A stretch of DNA of 64,000 nucleotides, taken from contig NZ_JANAVP010000006.1 in NCBI RefSeq assembly GCF_024213665.1, forward strand, positions 122,557 through 186,556. Direction: 5' to 3'. The stretch comes from Streptomyces sp. A3M-1-3 (GTDB lineage Bacteria > Actinomycetota > Actinomycetes > Streptomycetales > Streptomycetaceae). Every line of letters starts with the position of its first letter. Position 1 is the first letter of the stretch. Shown here one piece after another: positions 10,268-19,377 of the stretch. Below the pieces are notes generated by a model. That model had not been told where the DNA came from, searched no databases, and worked only from the letters and a program-made list of their open reading frames with translations. The position numbers and the translations under genes are program-made.

Positions 10268-11019
10268 GGGTGGCGCTCCTCTTCGGTGCTGGCCAGGATC
10301 TCCGCGAGGTGCACCGCGCGCAGGGGCGCGCCCTGGCGCCGCAGGGTGCCGCCGATGTGCATCAGGCAGGAGTTGTCTGCCCCGCAGAGCACGTCCGCGC
10401 CGGTCGAGACGGCGCTGCGGGCCTTGTCCGCGCCCATGGCCGCCGAGACGTCGGCGTTCTTGACGGCGAATGTGCCGCCGAACCCGCAGCACTCCTCCGC
10501 GCCCGGCAGCTCGACGAGTTCCAGGCCCTTGACCGCCTCCAGGAGCTTTCGCGGCCGGTCACCGAGGCGCAGCAGCCGCAGCCCGTGGCAGGACGGGTGA
10601 TAGGTCACCTTGTGGGGGTAGTACGCGCCGACGTCCGTGACCCCGAGGACGTCCACCAGGAATTCGGTGAGCTCGTACACGCGCGGCGCGAGCGAGCCCG
10701 CCACCTCCACGAGTTCTCCGCCCCGGCCCTCGGCGGCGGCCTTCCGGGCGATTCGCGGGTAGTTGTCGCGGACCATCGCCGCGCAGGACGCGGACGGGGT
10801 GACGACGTACGGGTACCCCTCGAAGGCCCGGCCCATCCGGCGGACCAGTGGCTCGGTCTCGTGCCGGTAGCCGGTGTTGTACTGCGCCTGGCCGCAGCAG
10901 GTCTGCGCGGCGGGGAAGTCGACTTGGACGCCGAGCCGTTCCAGCAGCCTTACGACGGCGATCGCGGTGGTCGGAAAGAGCGCGTCGTTGACGCAGGTGA
11001 CAAACAGGGCGGCGCGCAT
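10264..11019 (-). CDS. lutA: Lactate utilization protein A (CCG-domain)
   Basis: 251 residues starting at ATG 11019. Two cysteine-rich CCG repeats are visible: QTCCGQAQYNTGYR near residue 42 and EECCGFGGTFAVKN near 177, with HPSCHGLR near 142. These bind a non-cubane 4Fe-4S cluster, as in heterodisulfide reductase and glycolate oxidase subunits. It is the first gene of the lutABC operon, which allows growth on L-lactate. No FadR/GntR-type lutR gene is adjacent. Confidence 0.93.
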   Translation of the reverse strand: MRAALFVTCVNDALFPTTAIAVVRLLERLGVQVDFPAAQTCCGQAQYNTGYRHETEPLVRRMGRAFEGYPYVVTPSASCAAMVRDNYPRIARKAAAEGRGGELVEVAGSLAPRVYELTEFLVDVLGVTDVGAYYPHKVTYHPSCHGLRLLRLGDRPRKLLEAVKGLELVELPGAEECCGFGGTFAVKNADVSAAMGADKARSAVSTGADVLCGADNSCLMHIGGTLRRQGAPLRAVHLAEILASTEEERHP

Positions 11020-11106
11020 GGCCGGAGCCTATGCCGGGGGCCACGGGCCCGGGTAGAGGCCGCCCGGGTAGAGGCCGAGAGAGGGGCATGGGGCAGACTC
11101 GACGGC

Positions 11107-11862
11107 GTGAGAAAGATCTATGTCATCGGCATCGGGGCGGGCGACCCGGACCACCTGACGCTCCAGGCGGTCAAGGCGCTGAACAAGGCGGATGCGTTCT
11201 TCATCCTCGACAAGGGTGAGGAGAAGTCCGATCTGACCCGGCTGCGGCACGACATCCTCGACGCCCACATCGAGAACCCGTCGTACCGTCTCGTCGAGGC
11301 GCGCGACCCCGAGCGGGACCGCAAGACCTCCGACTACTCCCCCGCCGTCGACGACTGGCGGCGCCGCCGGGCCGAGCTCTACGAGCGGTTCATCACGGAC
11401 GAACTGGCCGAGGACGAGTGCGGGGCGTTCCTCGTCTGGGGCGATCCGGCCCTGTACGACTCCACGCTCGGCATCCTGGAGGAGATCCTCGACCGGGGCG
11501 CGGTGTCCTTCGACCACGAGGTGGTCCCGGGCATCAGCAGTGTCTCCGCGCTGCTCGCCAAGCACCGGACCGGGCTGAACCGGGTGGCGCGCCCGGTGCA
11601 GATCACCACCGGCCGGCGGCTCGCCGAGGGCTGGCCGGACGACGTGGACGACGTGGTCGTGATGCTCGACGCCCGGCAGGCCTTCACCCGCCATCTCGAC
11701 CAGGACCTCTACATCTACTGGGGGGCCTACGTGGGCACCCCCGACGAGATCCTGGTGTCGGGGCGGCTCGCGGAGGTCTGCGACCGGATCGAGGAACTGC
11801 GCGCCGAGGCCCGCGCCCGTAAGGGGTGGATCATGGACACCTATCTGCTGCGGCGCGGCTGA
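11107..11862 (+). CDS. cobF: Precorrin-6A synthase (deacetylating)
   Basis: 251 residues from GTG 11107, starting RKIYVIGIGAGDPDHLTLQA. This is the SAM-dependent tetrapyrrole methylase N-terminus with the GxGxGDP nucleotide loop. The later block VVPGISSVSALLA near residue 142 is also characteristic. CobF methylates precorrin-5 at C-1 and releases acetate in the aerobic cobalamin route. cobK lies next door on the opposite strand (converging), so these are two B12 steps in a small cluster. Two 15-bp direct copies of GCCCGGGTAGAGGCC sit upstream at about 11047-11078. Confidence 0.92.
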   Translation: MRKIYVIGIGAGDPDHLTLQAVKALNKADAFFILDKGEEKSDLTRLRHDILDAHIENPSYRLVEARDPERDRKTSDYSPAVDDWRRRRAELYERFITDELAEDECGAFLVWGDPALYDSTLGILEEILDRGAVSFDHEVVPGISSVSALLAKHRTGLNRVARPVQITTGRRLAEGWPDDVDDVVVMLDARQAFTRHLDQDLYIYWGAYVGTPDEILVSGRLAEVCDRIEELRAEARARKGWIMDTYLLRRG

Positions 11863-11871
11863 TCCGGCTGT

Positions 11872-12624
11872 TCACGAGCTGATCCGGTCGATTCGGTCGA
11901 GCGCGTCCGCCGCGTCGGTCACGACGGTGACACCGGCCGGCGGGTCGGGGCGGCGCACCACGACGACGGGCAGGCCGAGTTCACGGGCGGCGGTCAGCTT
12001 GGCCGCGGTGGCCTGTCCGCCGCTGTCCTTGGTGACCAGGACGTCGATGTCGTACGTACGGAGCAACTCCCGCTCACCCGCGAGGGTGTACGGGCCCCGG
12101 TCGAGCACGACCCGGGTGTGCCGCGGCAGCGGCGGCTCGGGAGGGTCCACCGACCGTACGAGGAAGTGGAGTTGACCGAGGCCCGGGTCCGCGAAGGCAG
12201 CCAGGCCGAGCCGTCCGGTGGTGAGGAGGATCCGGGTGCCGAGGGCGGGCAGCAGGGCGGCGGCCTCGGCGAGCGAGCCGGTCCAGTGCCACTGGTCGCC
12301 GGGGCCGGCCTCCCAGCCGGGGCGGCGCAGCGCGAGCAGTTCGGTTCCGGTACGGGCCGAAGCCTCGGCGGCGTGAGCGCTCATCGTCTCGGCGAACGGG
12401 TGGGTGGCGTCCACCAGGACGGCCACCTCGTGCGCCCGCAGCCAGTCGGCGAGCCCGGCGACGCCGCCGAATCCGCCGACCCGGACCTCCCCCGGCGGCA
12501 TCCTGGGTTCGGCCACCCGGCCCGCGAGCGAGCTCGTCACGCGCAGGCCGGGGCGGCCGGCCAGCTCCTGCGCCAGTCGGCGGGCCTCGGCGGTGCCGCC
12601 GAGGATCAGGATGTGGGCGGTCAT
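11872..12624 (-). CDS. cobK: Precorrin-6A reductase
   Basis: 250 residues from ATG 12624, overlapping the aminotransferase stop (ATGA). Hallmarks: LILGGTAEARRLAQEL at the N-terminus (NADPH loop GGTxEAR), VLVDATHPFAETMSAHAAEA near 70-90, and VTKDSGGQATAAKLTAARE near 205-223. CobK/CbiJ reduces precorrin-6A with NADPH in corrin ring synthesis. It converges with cobF, which acts close to it in the same pathway. Confidence 0.93.
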   Translation of the reverse strand: MTAHILILGGTAEARRLAQELAGRPGLRVTSSLAGRVAEPRMPPGEVRVGGFGGVAGLADWLRAHEVAVLVDATHPFAETMSAHAAEASARTGTELLALRRPGWEAGPGDQWHWTGSLAEAAALLPALGTRILLTTGRLGLAAFADPGLGQLHFLVRSVDPPEPPLPRHTRVVLDRGPYTLAGERELLRTYDIDVLVTKDSGGQATAAKLTAARELGLPVVVVRRPDPPAGVTVVTDAADALDRIDRISS

Positions 12625-13760
12625 GGGCGGCGCCCGTCGAGCAGGGCGGCGAGGCCGGTGGCCAGCTGTTCGTACTCCCGCGGGTGGTTGTAGATCTGCG
12701 CGGAGATCCGCAGCCCCCCGCCGCCCGGCCAGGGCCACACCAGCACCCGGGTGCGCAGCCGGTCCGCGATCTCCCGCAGCAGGGCGTGGGCGCTGTCGCG
12801 GGTCTCGGCGACCCCGGGCGGCAGGCGCAGCGCGCGCATCGCGACTCCTTCGGAGTGCGGCATGGGGCGCAGCCCGACGCGTTCGGCCAGCACCTGCCCG
12901 CCATATGCGGCGAGGGCGCAGTTGTGGGCGCGTACCTGCTGCGCGTCGAGCCGCGCCAGCAGGTCGAGGCCGTCCGGGGCGGCGAGCCAGGGGGTGTAGT
13001 CGATCGTGCCGCGCCATTCGAGGGAGCGCGGGAAGCCGTGGTGATCCTCCCAGGAGGGGGCCAGCGGGCGGATGCGCGCCCGCCACCGGGGGGCGACCGC
13101 GAGGACGGCGGTCCCGCGCGGCGCGTACGCCCATTTGTGGAGGTTGCCGAACCAGAAGTCGGGGGCGCCCGCGAGCGGTTCCGGGAGCATTCCGGGGGCG
13201 TGGGCGCCGTCGACGACCGTGGTGACACCGCGCTCGGCAAGGGCCGCGAGCAGCTGCGGGCCCGCGACGATGCGGGCGGTGGGCGAGGTGATGTGGTCGA
13301 GTACGGCGACCTTGGTGCGGCCGGTGACGGCGGCCAGTACGCGTTCCCGTACCGCCGCCTCATCGGGCGCGTCCGGGCGGAGGGACACGGTCCGCAGCCG
13401 GGCCCCGCGGCCGGCTGCCTCGCTGACGGTGCCGTAGCCGTGGTCGGTGACCAGGACCTCGTCCTCGGCATCCAGTCGCAGGGAGTTCAGTACGACGTTG
13501 ATGCCCTCGGTGACATTGGGGATCAGCGCGATTCCCCCCTCCTCGGCCCCCAGATGGGCGGCGATACGCGCCCGCGCGGCGGCCACCCGGTCCGGTACGC
13601 GGAGGTAGAAGGCGTCCGGGTCGCGCTCCTGCTCCTCGCGCAGGGCCGCCTGGACGGCCTGGACGGGGACCGGGACGGTGCCGAAGGAGCCGTGGTTGAG
13701 GTGGGCGACGGCGGGGTCGAGCCGGAACAGGCCGGGACCACCGGGAAAGGAATGCGGCAT
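12621..13760 (-). CDS. Class V aminotransferase, isopenicillin-N epimerase-like
   Basis: 379 residues from ATG 13760. The N-terminus (FRLDPAVAHLNHGSFGTVP) and the PLP-binding block NLHKWAYAPRGTAVL near residues 205-220, with Lys near 208, place it with the isopenicillin-N epimerase-like class V aminotransferases. VVDGAHAPGM near 185 supplies the Asp that contacts the PLP nitrogen. Many members act as cysteine desulfurases or epimerases, and the exact substrate cannot be inferred. It is translationally coupled to cobK, although no cobalamin role for it is known to me. Confidence 0.85.
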   Translation of the reverse strand: MPHSFPGGPGLFRLDPAVAHLNHGSFGTVPVPVQAVQAALREEQERDPDAFYLRVPDRVAAARARIAAHLGAEEGGIALIPNVTEGINVVLNSLRLDAEDEVLVTDHGYGTVSEAAGRGARLRTVSLRPDAPDEAAVRERVLAAVTGRTKVAVLDHITSPTARIVAGPQLLAALAERGVTTVVDGAHAPGMLPEPLAGAPDFWFGNLHKWAYAPRGTAVLAVAPRWRARIRPLAPSWEDHHGFPRSLEWRGTIDYTPWLAAPDGLDLLARLDAQQVRAHNCALAAYGGQVLAERVGLRPMPHSEGVAMRALRLPPGVAETRDSAHALLREIADRLRTRVLVWPWPGGGGLRISAQIYNHPREYEQLATGLAALLDGRRP

Positions 13761-13799
13761 GGTGGCCTCAGCGTAGTCATCGGGCGACGGAACACGACG

Positions 13800-13829
13800 A
13801 AGCCGTATCGGATTGCTCCGATACGGCTT
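13800..13829 (-). terminator. Hairpin terminator of the ancestral tRNA-Pro site
   Basis: Perfect 13-bp stem AAGCCGTATCGGA/TCCGATACGGCTT with a 4-nt loop. It lies just beyond the 3' end of the truncated tRNA-Pro at 13861 and resembles the terminator beside the first tRNA-Pro. This is where the host terminator should be if an element had split the original tRNA from it. Confidence 0.75.
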
Positions 13830-13860
13830 CCGAACGGCTTCCGACCTGCTCAAACGCTGG

Positions 13861-13902
13861 TCGGGACGACAGGATTTGAACCTGCGACCCCTTGACCCCC
13901 AG
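13861..13902 (-). other. 3' fragment of tRNA-Pro(GGG): probable left attachment site
   Basis: 42 nt identical to the 3' part of the two intact tRNA-Pro genes, from the anticodon loop to the discriminator base. Beyond 13902 the sequence diverges, so this copy cannot form a tRNA. A direct repeat of a tRNA 3' end at one side of an island, with the intact tRNA at the other (23674-23747), is the classic mark of integration by a tyrosine recombinase. Confidence 0.85.
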
Positions 13903-13917
13903 GAGTGCGGGTCACCC

Positions 13918-14280
13918 GAATTGTCCAGACATAACAGACCGATCTCGGGCGCGAATTGTGCACTGGAACGCTTCTCGTTCGGTACCGCGCACACCGTGTG
14001 GTTCCCAACCGGTCCCCAAGATGGAGCTGTCGACCACGTCGCCGGCGGCGAAATAACGCCGGGGATGCTCGTACGGGTCGGAGGAGAGTCGACCTTGATT
14101 GAGCCGTCGTCGTCCAGTCCTCGCGCAGCACGACGCCGAAGAGCATCCCTCCGGTCTCCTTGACCTCCGCGACCTCGCTGCACGCGCTTTCGGCCGGGTC
14201 CACGCCGGAGTGGAGCCAGAACGAGATCCCGGCGTGTCGGCGGGCGTAAGGCCGCTTCGCGAGGCGCGAGGAGAGTTCGT
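13918..14280 (-). pseudogene. Tyrosine integrase, C-terminal relic
   Basis: On the minus strand, 14269-14189 encodes LAKRPYARRHAGISFWLHSG followed by VDPAE. This closely resembles the HxxR-containing catalytic segment of actinobacterial tyrosine integrases (RPYDLRHAGVSxxLxxGV). Downstream the similarity is lost, and frames with FAAGDVVDSSILGTGWEP suggest further decay by indels and deletion. The relic reads toward the tRNA fragment, the usual orientation of int beside its attachment site. The 300 bp upstream to 14449 shows no other recognisable coding segment. Confidence 0.6.
13998..14020 (+). repeat. 23-bp motif shared by both island ends (left copy)
   Basis: Matches 23590-23612 at 22 of 23 positions and contains the internal repeat GGTTCCCAACCGGTCCCCAA. 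It lies 96 bp inside the tRNA fragment. It may be a leftover of an integrase 3' end or an arm-type site; its role is unknown. Confidence 0.7.
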
Positions 14281-14448
14281 GCTCCGCCGCCGCCCCCGCA
14301 CGCGCCGATGATGCCCCAGGCCCGGCCGGGCCGCTATGTCCCGAGACCAAGCAGCACGGCTTCGCGGCGAACCTCGACGGGTCTCCGGTTCGCTCCCATA
14401 GCAACGGCGGACCGATCCGCCTCGCCACGGTGTCGAGGACGGCATGCT

Positions 14449-14930
14449 CTATGGTTTCGGCACCGCAGGCGATGGGGCGGCGAAGCCGGCCGGCAGGGTC
14501 CCGTCGCGTTCGTGCGCCTCGGCATCGGCGCGGACTGCGGCCCGGGCGGTATCGCGTTCCATGCCGCCCGACACAACGGCGGCTGCGCCGACGTCTTCGT
14601 CGACTTCTTCGTCGAGCCGGTCAACGAGGATCATCGCCACATCGTCCGCCAGACAGCCCTGGGTGTGGCAGATCAATCCCTGGCGCATTTGATCCAGAAA
14701 CTCCCGCGGGGTGCGGTCGTGCATCGCTTCCATGGCCTCGGGCAGGGCGAAGAAGTCGTTGTCTCGATTGCGGGCTTCGATCACGCCGTCGGTGTGCAGC
14801 AGCAGACGGTCGCCGGGTGCCCAGGTACATGCTGGCCGCCCGCACCGGGCCCAGCCGGGCCGGCACCGGCCGCAGCAGGACCTCCTGTGCCGCCGCGGCG
14901 ATCCGAGCAGTGCGATCGCGAATGGCACAC
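14449..14930 (-). pseudogene. PP2C/SpoIIE-type phosphatase relic
   Basis: Two pieces of a PP2C-type protein phosphatase are joined out of frame. About 14923-14825 encodes AAAQEVLLRPVPARLGPVRA, the lead-in helix of Streptomyces SpoIIE-type phosphatases. Directly after it, in another frame, 14820-14600 encodes PGDRLLLHTDGVIEARNRD and LADDVAMILVDRL, the C-terminal metal-site region. Roughly the middle 120 residues, with the GGDxxD and GDVxGxG motifs, are missing. The gene is therefore dead by a large deletion. The stretch 14930-15239 holds no clear gene. Confidence 0.75.
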
Positions 14931-15239
14931 ACTCCGCGAGTGTGAAAAAAACCCGGTGATGACCGCCCGCTCCTGGTCGGAGAGATGAGCGGAAGAGCGA
15001 CCACATGAATACAGCCTGCCTCCTTGAAGCTCGTTACTGCCACTCATGACTCTTGGCCTCGGGCCTTTGCCCGAAGCGGTCGTCGAGCCCCGTCTGCGTG
15101 CTGCTGGGCGTCTTCGCATCTCGCGCGTAGAGCCGGGAGCCGACGGGCATCGCTTCCATGAGGGCGTCGGGGGCGCCCGCTCCCGGGCCGTGTCGGCCCG
15201 GGACGACAACCCCTGCGAGCCTTGGAGTGTTGAGTACAG

Positions 15240-16208
15240 ATGAGCAGCAGCCCCGCCGATGGCCCGATTCCCCTGCCGGCCGCTCCCGGCAATGGCCCCT
15301 CAGTCTCCCGTCAGGAATTCGACTCGCTCTTTGACGCGGTCCGCACGTGGGGCCGCTGGACCCCGGCCGATCGCGGCGCCTGGAATCGGGTCACATCGGG
15401 CCATGTGCGGCGGGCGGCCACCCTGATCCGGTCCGGGACGGTGGTGCCCCTGGGCCTGCCCTGGAACACCCGGGCCGGACCGGACAACGGCAAGCCCGCA
15501 TTGCACTACATGTCCGACCTCGGCGACGTGGAGGCCCCGGAACCCGCCACCCACAAGGACTTCATCGCCATCGACTACCACGGCAAGGCCGTGAGCCATC
15601 TCGACGCACTGTCACACATCGCCTACCGAGGGCAACTTTACGAGGGCCGCACGGCACGGGAGGTCGTCGATGCCGGGGGTGCGCGCTTCGGCGCGGTGGA
15701 GGCACTCGGCCCCCTCGTCACCAAGGGCGTACTCCTCGACCTGCCCGCCGTCCTCGGGACCAACTGGCTGGAGCCTGGGCAGGCGGTGCATGCGCAGGAC
15801 ATCATCGCCACGGAGAGGGCACTCGATGTGACGATCGACGACGGCAGTGCGGTGTTGCTGCGCTCCGGCCGCTTCCGCCGCCGCCGCGAACTCGGCCCCT
15901 GGAACGCTGACGCGGCGAGCGCGGGCTTCCACGTGGACGCCGTGCCGCTGCTGGCCGAGCGTGCCATCGCCCTGCTCGGTGGCGACGGGGACAGCGACGT
16001 ACGGCCCTCGCCGGTCGAGGGCCTGCACTCCCCAATCCACGCCCTCGCCATCACCGCGATGGGGGTCCCGCTGCTGGACAACCTCGATCTTGAGGCACTC
16101 TCCGCCGCTTGCGCCGAGGCGGAGCGTTACGAGTTCATGCTCGTCGTGACGCCGCTGGCCGTGCCCGGCGGGACAGGCTCGCCGGTCAATCCGGTCGCGG
16201 TCCTGTGA
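15240..16208 (+). CDS. Cyclase-family hydrolase (kynurenine-formamidase fold)
   Basis: 322 residues from ATG 15240. The metal-binding motif HLDALSHIAYRG sits near residue 120 (HxDxxxH type) and KGVLLDLPAVLG near 160, both typical of the cyclase/arylformamidase superfamily (Pfam Cyclase). The long N-terminal arm (about 90 residues) and an H near 263 (LHSPIHALAI) match the larger bacterial subfamily rather than KynB. It probably hydrolyses a cyclic or formylated small molecule using a divalent metal. It is the first gene of the island cargo. Substrate unknown. Confidence 0.82.
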   Translation: MSSSPADGPIPLPAAPGNGPSVSRQEFDSLFDAVRTWGRWTPADRGAWNRVTSGHVRRAATLIRSGTVVPLGLPWNTRAGPDNGKPALHYMSDLGDVEAPEPATHKDFIAIDYHGKAVSHLDALSHIAYRGQLYEGRTAREVVDAGGARFGAVEALGPLVTKGVLLDLPAVLGTNWLEPGQAVHAQDIIATERALDVTIDDGSAVLLRSGRFRRRRELGPWNADAASAGFHVDAVPLLAERAIALLGGDGDSDVRPSPVEGLHSPIHALAITAMGVPLLDNLDLEALSAACAEAERYEFMLVVTPLAVPGGTGSPVNPVAVL

Positions 16209-16410
16209 CGACCGGCCCGCCGGCCATCGTGGACGCGAGCGGGGGCTTCCGGCCGCCTGCGCACCCGGTGACCAGCCACGACTCCGCTCCGCCGCTGCAT
16301 CGCGCACGGGTCAACACGGTCAGATTTGGACAAATGAGGAGGCATATACTCAAAATGCCAGGGGTGATCGCGAACGTCCCGTACGGCAGAGATCCCAGTA
16401 AGGGGAAGTG

Positions 16411-19239
16411 ATGCAGATGGGGGTCACGGGAGACCAGGTCGGCCACGCACGCTCCCGTGAGCGATTCCTGCTGGGCGAGTCGGTCGAGGGCAGCGTACGA
16501 AGTCCGATCTTGAACTCGTGGCAGCGCAGCCGGTTGCTGGGACTCTCACCGGACCAGACCGAGCTTCCCTACCGGGAGGACTTCGATCCGGACAGCCGGC
16601 TCGTCCGTGCGGCCGGACCTGTGCTCGACCAGCTGGAGTCCAGGTTCGCGGGCAGCCAGATGAACGTCTCTCTTGCCGACGGGACCGGAACGGTGCTTCA
16701 GCGCCGTTTCGGGGAACCCGCTTTGGCCCGCAGCCTCCCCGCCATCCAGACCGTCCCGGGCTTCGTATTCGCCGAGCGGTTCGCGGGGACCAACGGTATC
16801 GGTCTCGCACTCGCCGAAAGGCGGCTCATCCAGGTCTACGGTGCCGAGCACTTCGCCGAACGCTCCCAGTCGAATGCCTGCTCGGCGACCCCCATCCGCG
16901 ACCAGCTCAGCGGGTGTATCGAGGGCGTCCTGTGCTTCGGGTATCCGCGCAGCTATGCAGACCCGTCGCTGGACGTCCTGATTTGCCAGGCGGCCGAAAC
17001 CATCGAGCGGCGGCTGATGGAGCAGAGTTCGGCGCGAGAGCGCGGGTTGCTGCGGACGTATCTCGATGCCGGACGACGCGCCCGGACCGGCGAGGCCGCC
17101 GGTGACGGGCAGCTGATCGGAATGGACGAACTGGCCGACAGCGGGTTGGACCAGCGCGATCAGACGATCCTCAAGGAGAAGGCCACCGAACTGATCTGCT
17201 CGACCCAGCGGGCTGCCGTCGAGGTGTTCCTGTCCCACGGCCGGGTGGTCACCCTCCTGAGCCGTCCGGTCACGAGCCACTCCGGGGTGGAGGGCGTTGT
17301 CGTCGAGGCCGTGCTCCCCAGCGACTCGCCGCAGCACCACCTCGGCGTCACGACGCGCGCCGGCCGGCCGCTCGGCCCACTCGCGCAGCGTGCCACCACC
17401 TCCGTCGTCCCGCCGCCCGGGCACCTCCCCGGCGCCGCACCCGGGCCGGCCTCCACCATGGTCCGCCCACCTGACGCACCCCGCGCACCTGGCACCGACG
17501 AATCCGCCAACGGCATGGTCAGAGGCCTGGTGCTGGTGGGAGAGCCGGAAGTAGGGAAGTACGCCGTCGCGGCACGACGCCGCCTGGAGCTGCTGGCCGA
17601 GGCCAGCACCCGCATAGGCACCACCCTGGACGTGAGCCGCACCGCCTGGGAACTCGCCGAGATGGCGGTCCCGCGCCTGGCCGACTATGTCACCATCGAC
17701 GTGCCCGAGGCCGTACTGCGCGGCGAGGAGTCCGCCGATCCCAGGACCGACCTGCACCGCACGGTGGTCCACGGTATCCGCGAGGACTGCCCCTTCTACC
17801 CGGTCGGCCGGCGGGTGGACCTTCGCCCCACCACTCCCCATATGCGGTGCCTGGCCAGCGGGCGGGCAGTACTGGAACCCGACCTGAGGTCTGCCGCCGG
17901 CTGGATCGCCCAGAATCCCGAGCACGCCCAGCGGATCCTCGCCCACAACGTGCACTCCCTCGTCTCCGTCCCCCTGTTCGCCCGCGGCGTCCTTCTGGGC
18001 ATCGCCAGCTTCTACCGCTCGGAGGATCCCGCCCCCTTCGGGGACGACGACCGCTCGCTGGCCCAGGAACTCGCTGCCCGCGCCGCCCTCTGCATCGACA
18101 ACGCCCGCCGCTACACCCGCGAACACACCCTGGCCCTGGCACTGCAGCGCAGCCTGCTCCCGCGCGGCCTTCCCGAGCAGGACGCCGTCGAGGTCGCCCA
18201 CCGCTACCTGCCCGCCGAATCCGGAGTGGGCGGCGACTGGTTCGACGTCATCCCCCTCTCCGGAACCCGCGTCGCCCTCCTCGTGGGAGATGTCGTCGGC
18301 CATGGCCTGCACGCCGCCGCCACCATGGGCCGACTGCGCATCGCCGCACGCAACTTCGCCGAACTGGAACTCGCCCCCGACGAGCTTCTCACCCACCTGG
18401 ACAATCTCCTGGTGCGCCTGGACCGGGAGGAGGGCGGCGAGAACGCCGCCGTCGGCAGCACCGGCATCGTCGGCGCCACCTGCCTGTACGCCATCTATGA
18501 CCCCACCTCGCAACAGTGCACCATGGCCCGCGCCGGCCACCCCCCGCCCGCACTGGTCCACCCCGACAGCACCGTGACGTTCCCCGACCTGCCCGCCGGA
18601 CCCCCTCTCGGCCTGGGCGGTCTGCCCTTCGAAACGGCCGAGATCCACCTACCCGAAGGCAGCCAGCTGGTCCTCTACACCGACGGACTCATCGAAGACC
18701 GCCATCGCGACATCGACGTCGCCCTCGACCAGCTGCGCCGCGTGCTGGCCCACCCGGACCGAACGCCCGAGGACACCTGCGAAGCGGTCATCGACGCCGT
18801 GGCACCCGACCACCCCGGTGACGACATCGCACTGCTCGTCGCCCGCACCCACGCCCTGCCCTCCGACCGGATCGCCACCTGGGACCTGCCCGCCGACCCG
18901 GCCCTCGTCTCCGACATCCGCGCCGCCGCCACCCGCCAGCTGGCCCACTGGGGGCTGGACGAGTTCGCGTTCGCCGCGGAACTGCTGCTCAGCGAGCTGG
19001 TCACCAACGCGGTCCGCTACGGTACCGAGCCCATCCAGGTACGCCTGATCCACGACCGTACCCTGATCTGCGAGGTCTCCGACGGCAGCAGCACCGCCCC
19101 GCACCTGCGGCGGGCGGCCACCACGGACGAGGGCGGACGCGGCCTGTTCCTCGTCGCACAGCTCGCCCAGGCCTGGGGCGCCCGCTACACCACCCACGGC
19201 AAGGTCATCTGGGCCGAGTGCGCCCTGGATGCGCCGTGA
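16411..19239 (+). CDS. Multidomain regulator: AcoR-type GAF, GAF, PP2C phosphatase, RsbW-like ATPase
   Basis: About 942 residues. AGGGGA at 16401 precedes a GTG (16408) and ATGs at 16411 and 16417; the exact start is uncertain. Residues 30-190 resemble the N-terminal sensor of AcoR-type sigma-54 activators (ILNSWQRSR, FAERFAGTNGIGLAL, CSATPI). A GAF domain lies near 385-565. The PP2C/SpoIIE domain runs near 574-810 with metal motifs GGDWFDV, GDVVGHG and GDDIALLV. A HATPase domain follows from 820 with SELVTNAVRYG and GGRGLFLVAQ. This combination lets one protein sense a ligand, dephosphorylate an anti-anti-sigma factor and act as anti-sigma kinase. It precedes the ABC importer on the same strand (138 bp gap), which it may control. 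Confidence 0.88.
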   Translation: MQMGVTGDQVGHARSRERFLLGESVEGSVRSPILNSWQRSRLLGLSPDQTELPYREDFDPDSRLVRAAGPVLDQLESRFAGSQMNVSLADGTGTVLQRRFGEPALARSLPAIQTVPGFVFAERFAGTNGIGLALAERRLIQVYGAEHFAERSQSNACSATPIRDQLSGCIEGVLCFGYPRSYADPSLDVLICQAAETIERRLMEQSSARERGLLRTYLDAGRRARTGEAAGDGQLIGMDELADSGLDQRDQTILKEKATELICSTQRAAVEVFLSHGRVVTLLSRPVTSHSGVEGVVVEAVLPSDSPQHHLGVTTRAGRPLGPLAQRATTSVVPPPGHLPGAAPGPASTMVRPPDAPRAPGTDESANGMVRGLVLVGEPEVGKYAVAARRRLELLAEASTRIGTTLDVSRTAWELAEMAVPRLADYVTIDVPEAVLRGEESADPRTDLHRTVVHGIREDCPFYPVGRRVDLRPTTPHMRCLASGRAVLEPDLRSAAGWIAQNPEHAQRILAHNVHSLVSVPLFARGVLLGIASFYRSEDPAPFGDDDRSLAQELAARAALCIDNARRYTREHTLALALQRSLLPRGLPEQDAVEVAHRYLPAESGVGGDWFDVIPLSGTRVALLVGDVVGHGLHAAATMGRLRIAARNFAELELAPDELLTHLDNLLVRLDREEGGENAAVGSTGIVGATCLYAIYDPTSQQCTMARAGHPPPALVHPDSTVTFPDLPAGPPLGLGGLPFETAEIHLPEGSQLVLYTDGLIEDRHRDIDVALDQLRRVLAHPDRTPEDTCEAVIDAVAPDHPGDDIALLVARTHALPSDRIATWDLPADPALVSDIRAAATRQLAHWGLDEFAFAAELLLSELVTNAVRYGTEPIQVRLIHDRTLICEVSDGSSTAPHLRRAATTDEGGRGLFLVAQLAQAWGARYTTHGKVIWAECALDAP

Positions 19240-19377
19240 CCTCCACCCGACGTACTCACCCATTGGAGCCACTGCGGATAGCGACATGTCGGACATGCGG
19301 CGGCAGCTCCGAGTAGCATCCCCAGCATCCCCCATGCAGTCAGGAAGAACTCCTCAGGCCGGCCCCCGGAGAAGTCC

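Noticed and set aside
13861..13902. A third tRNA-Pro gene
   Set aside because: Only the 3' 42 nt are present; the acceptor 5' strand and D-arm are missing, so no cloverleaf can form.
14120..14170. JAB/MPN-type metalloprotease relic (ETGGMLFG) beside the integrase relic
   Set aside because: The match is one short motif, continues only with frame changes, and lacks the His-x-His and Asp residues; too weak to call.
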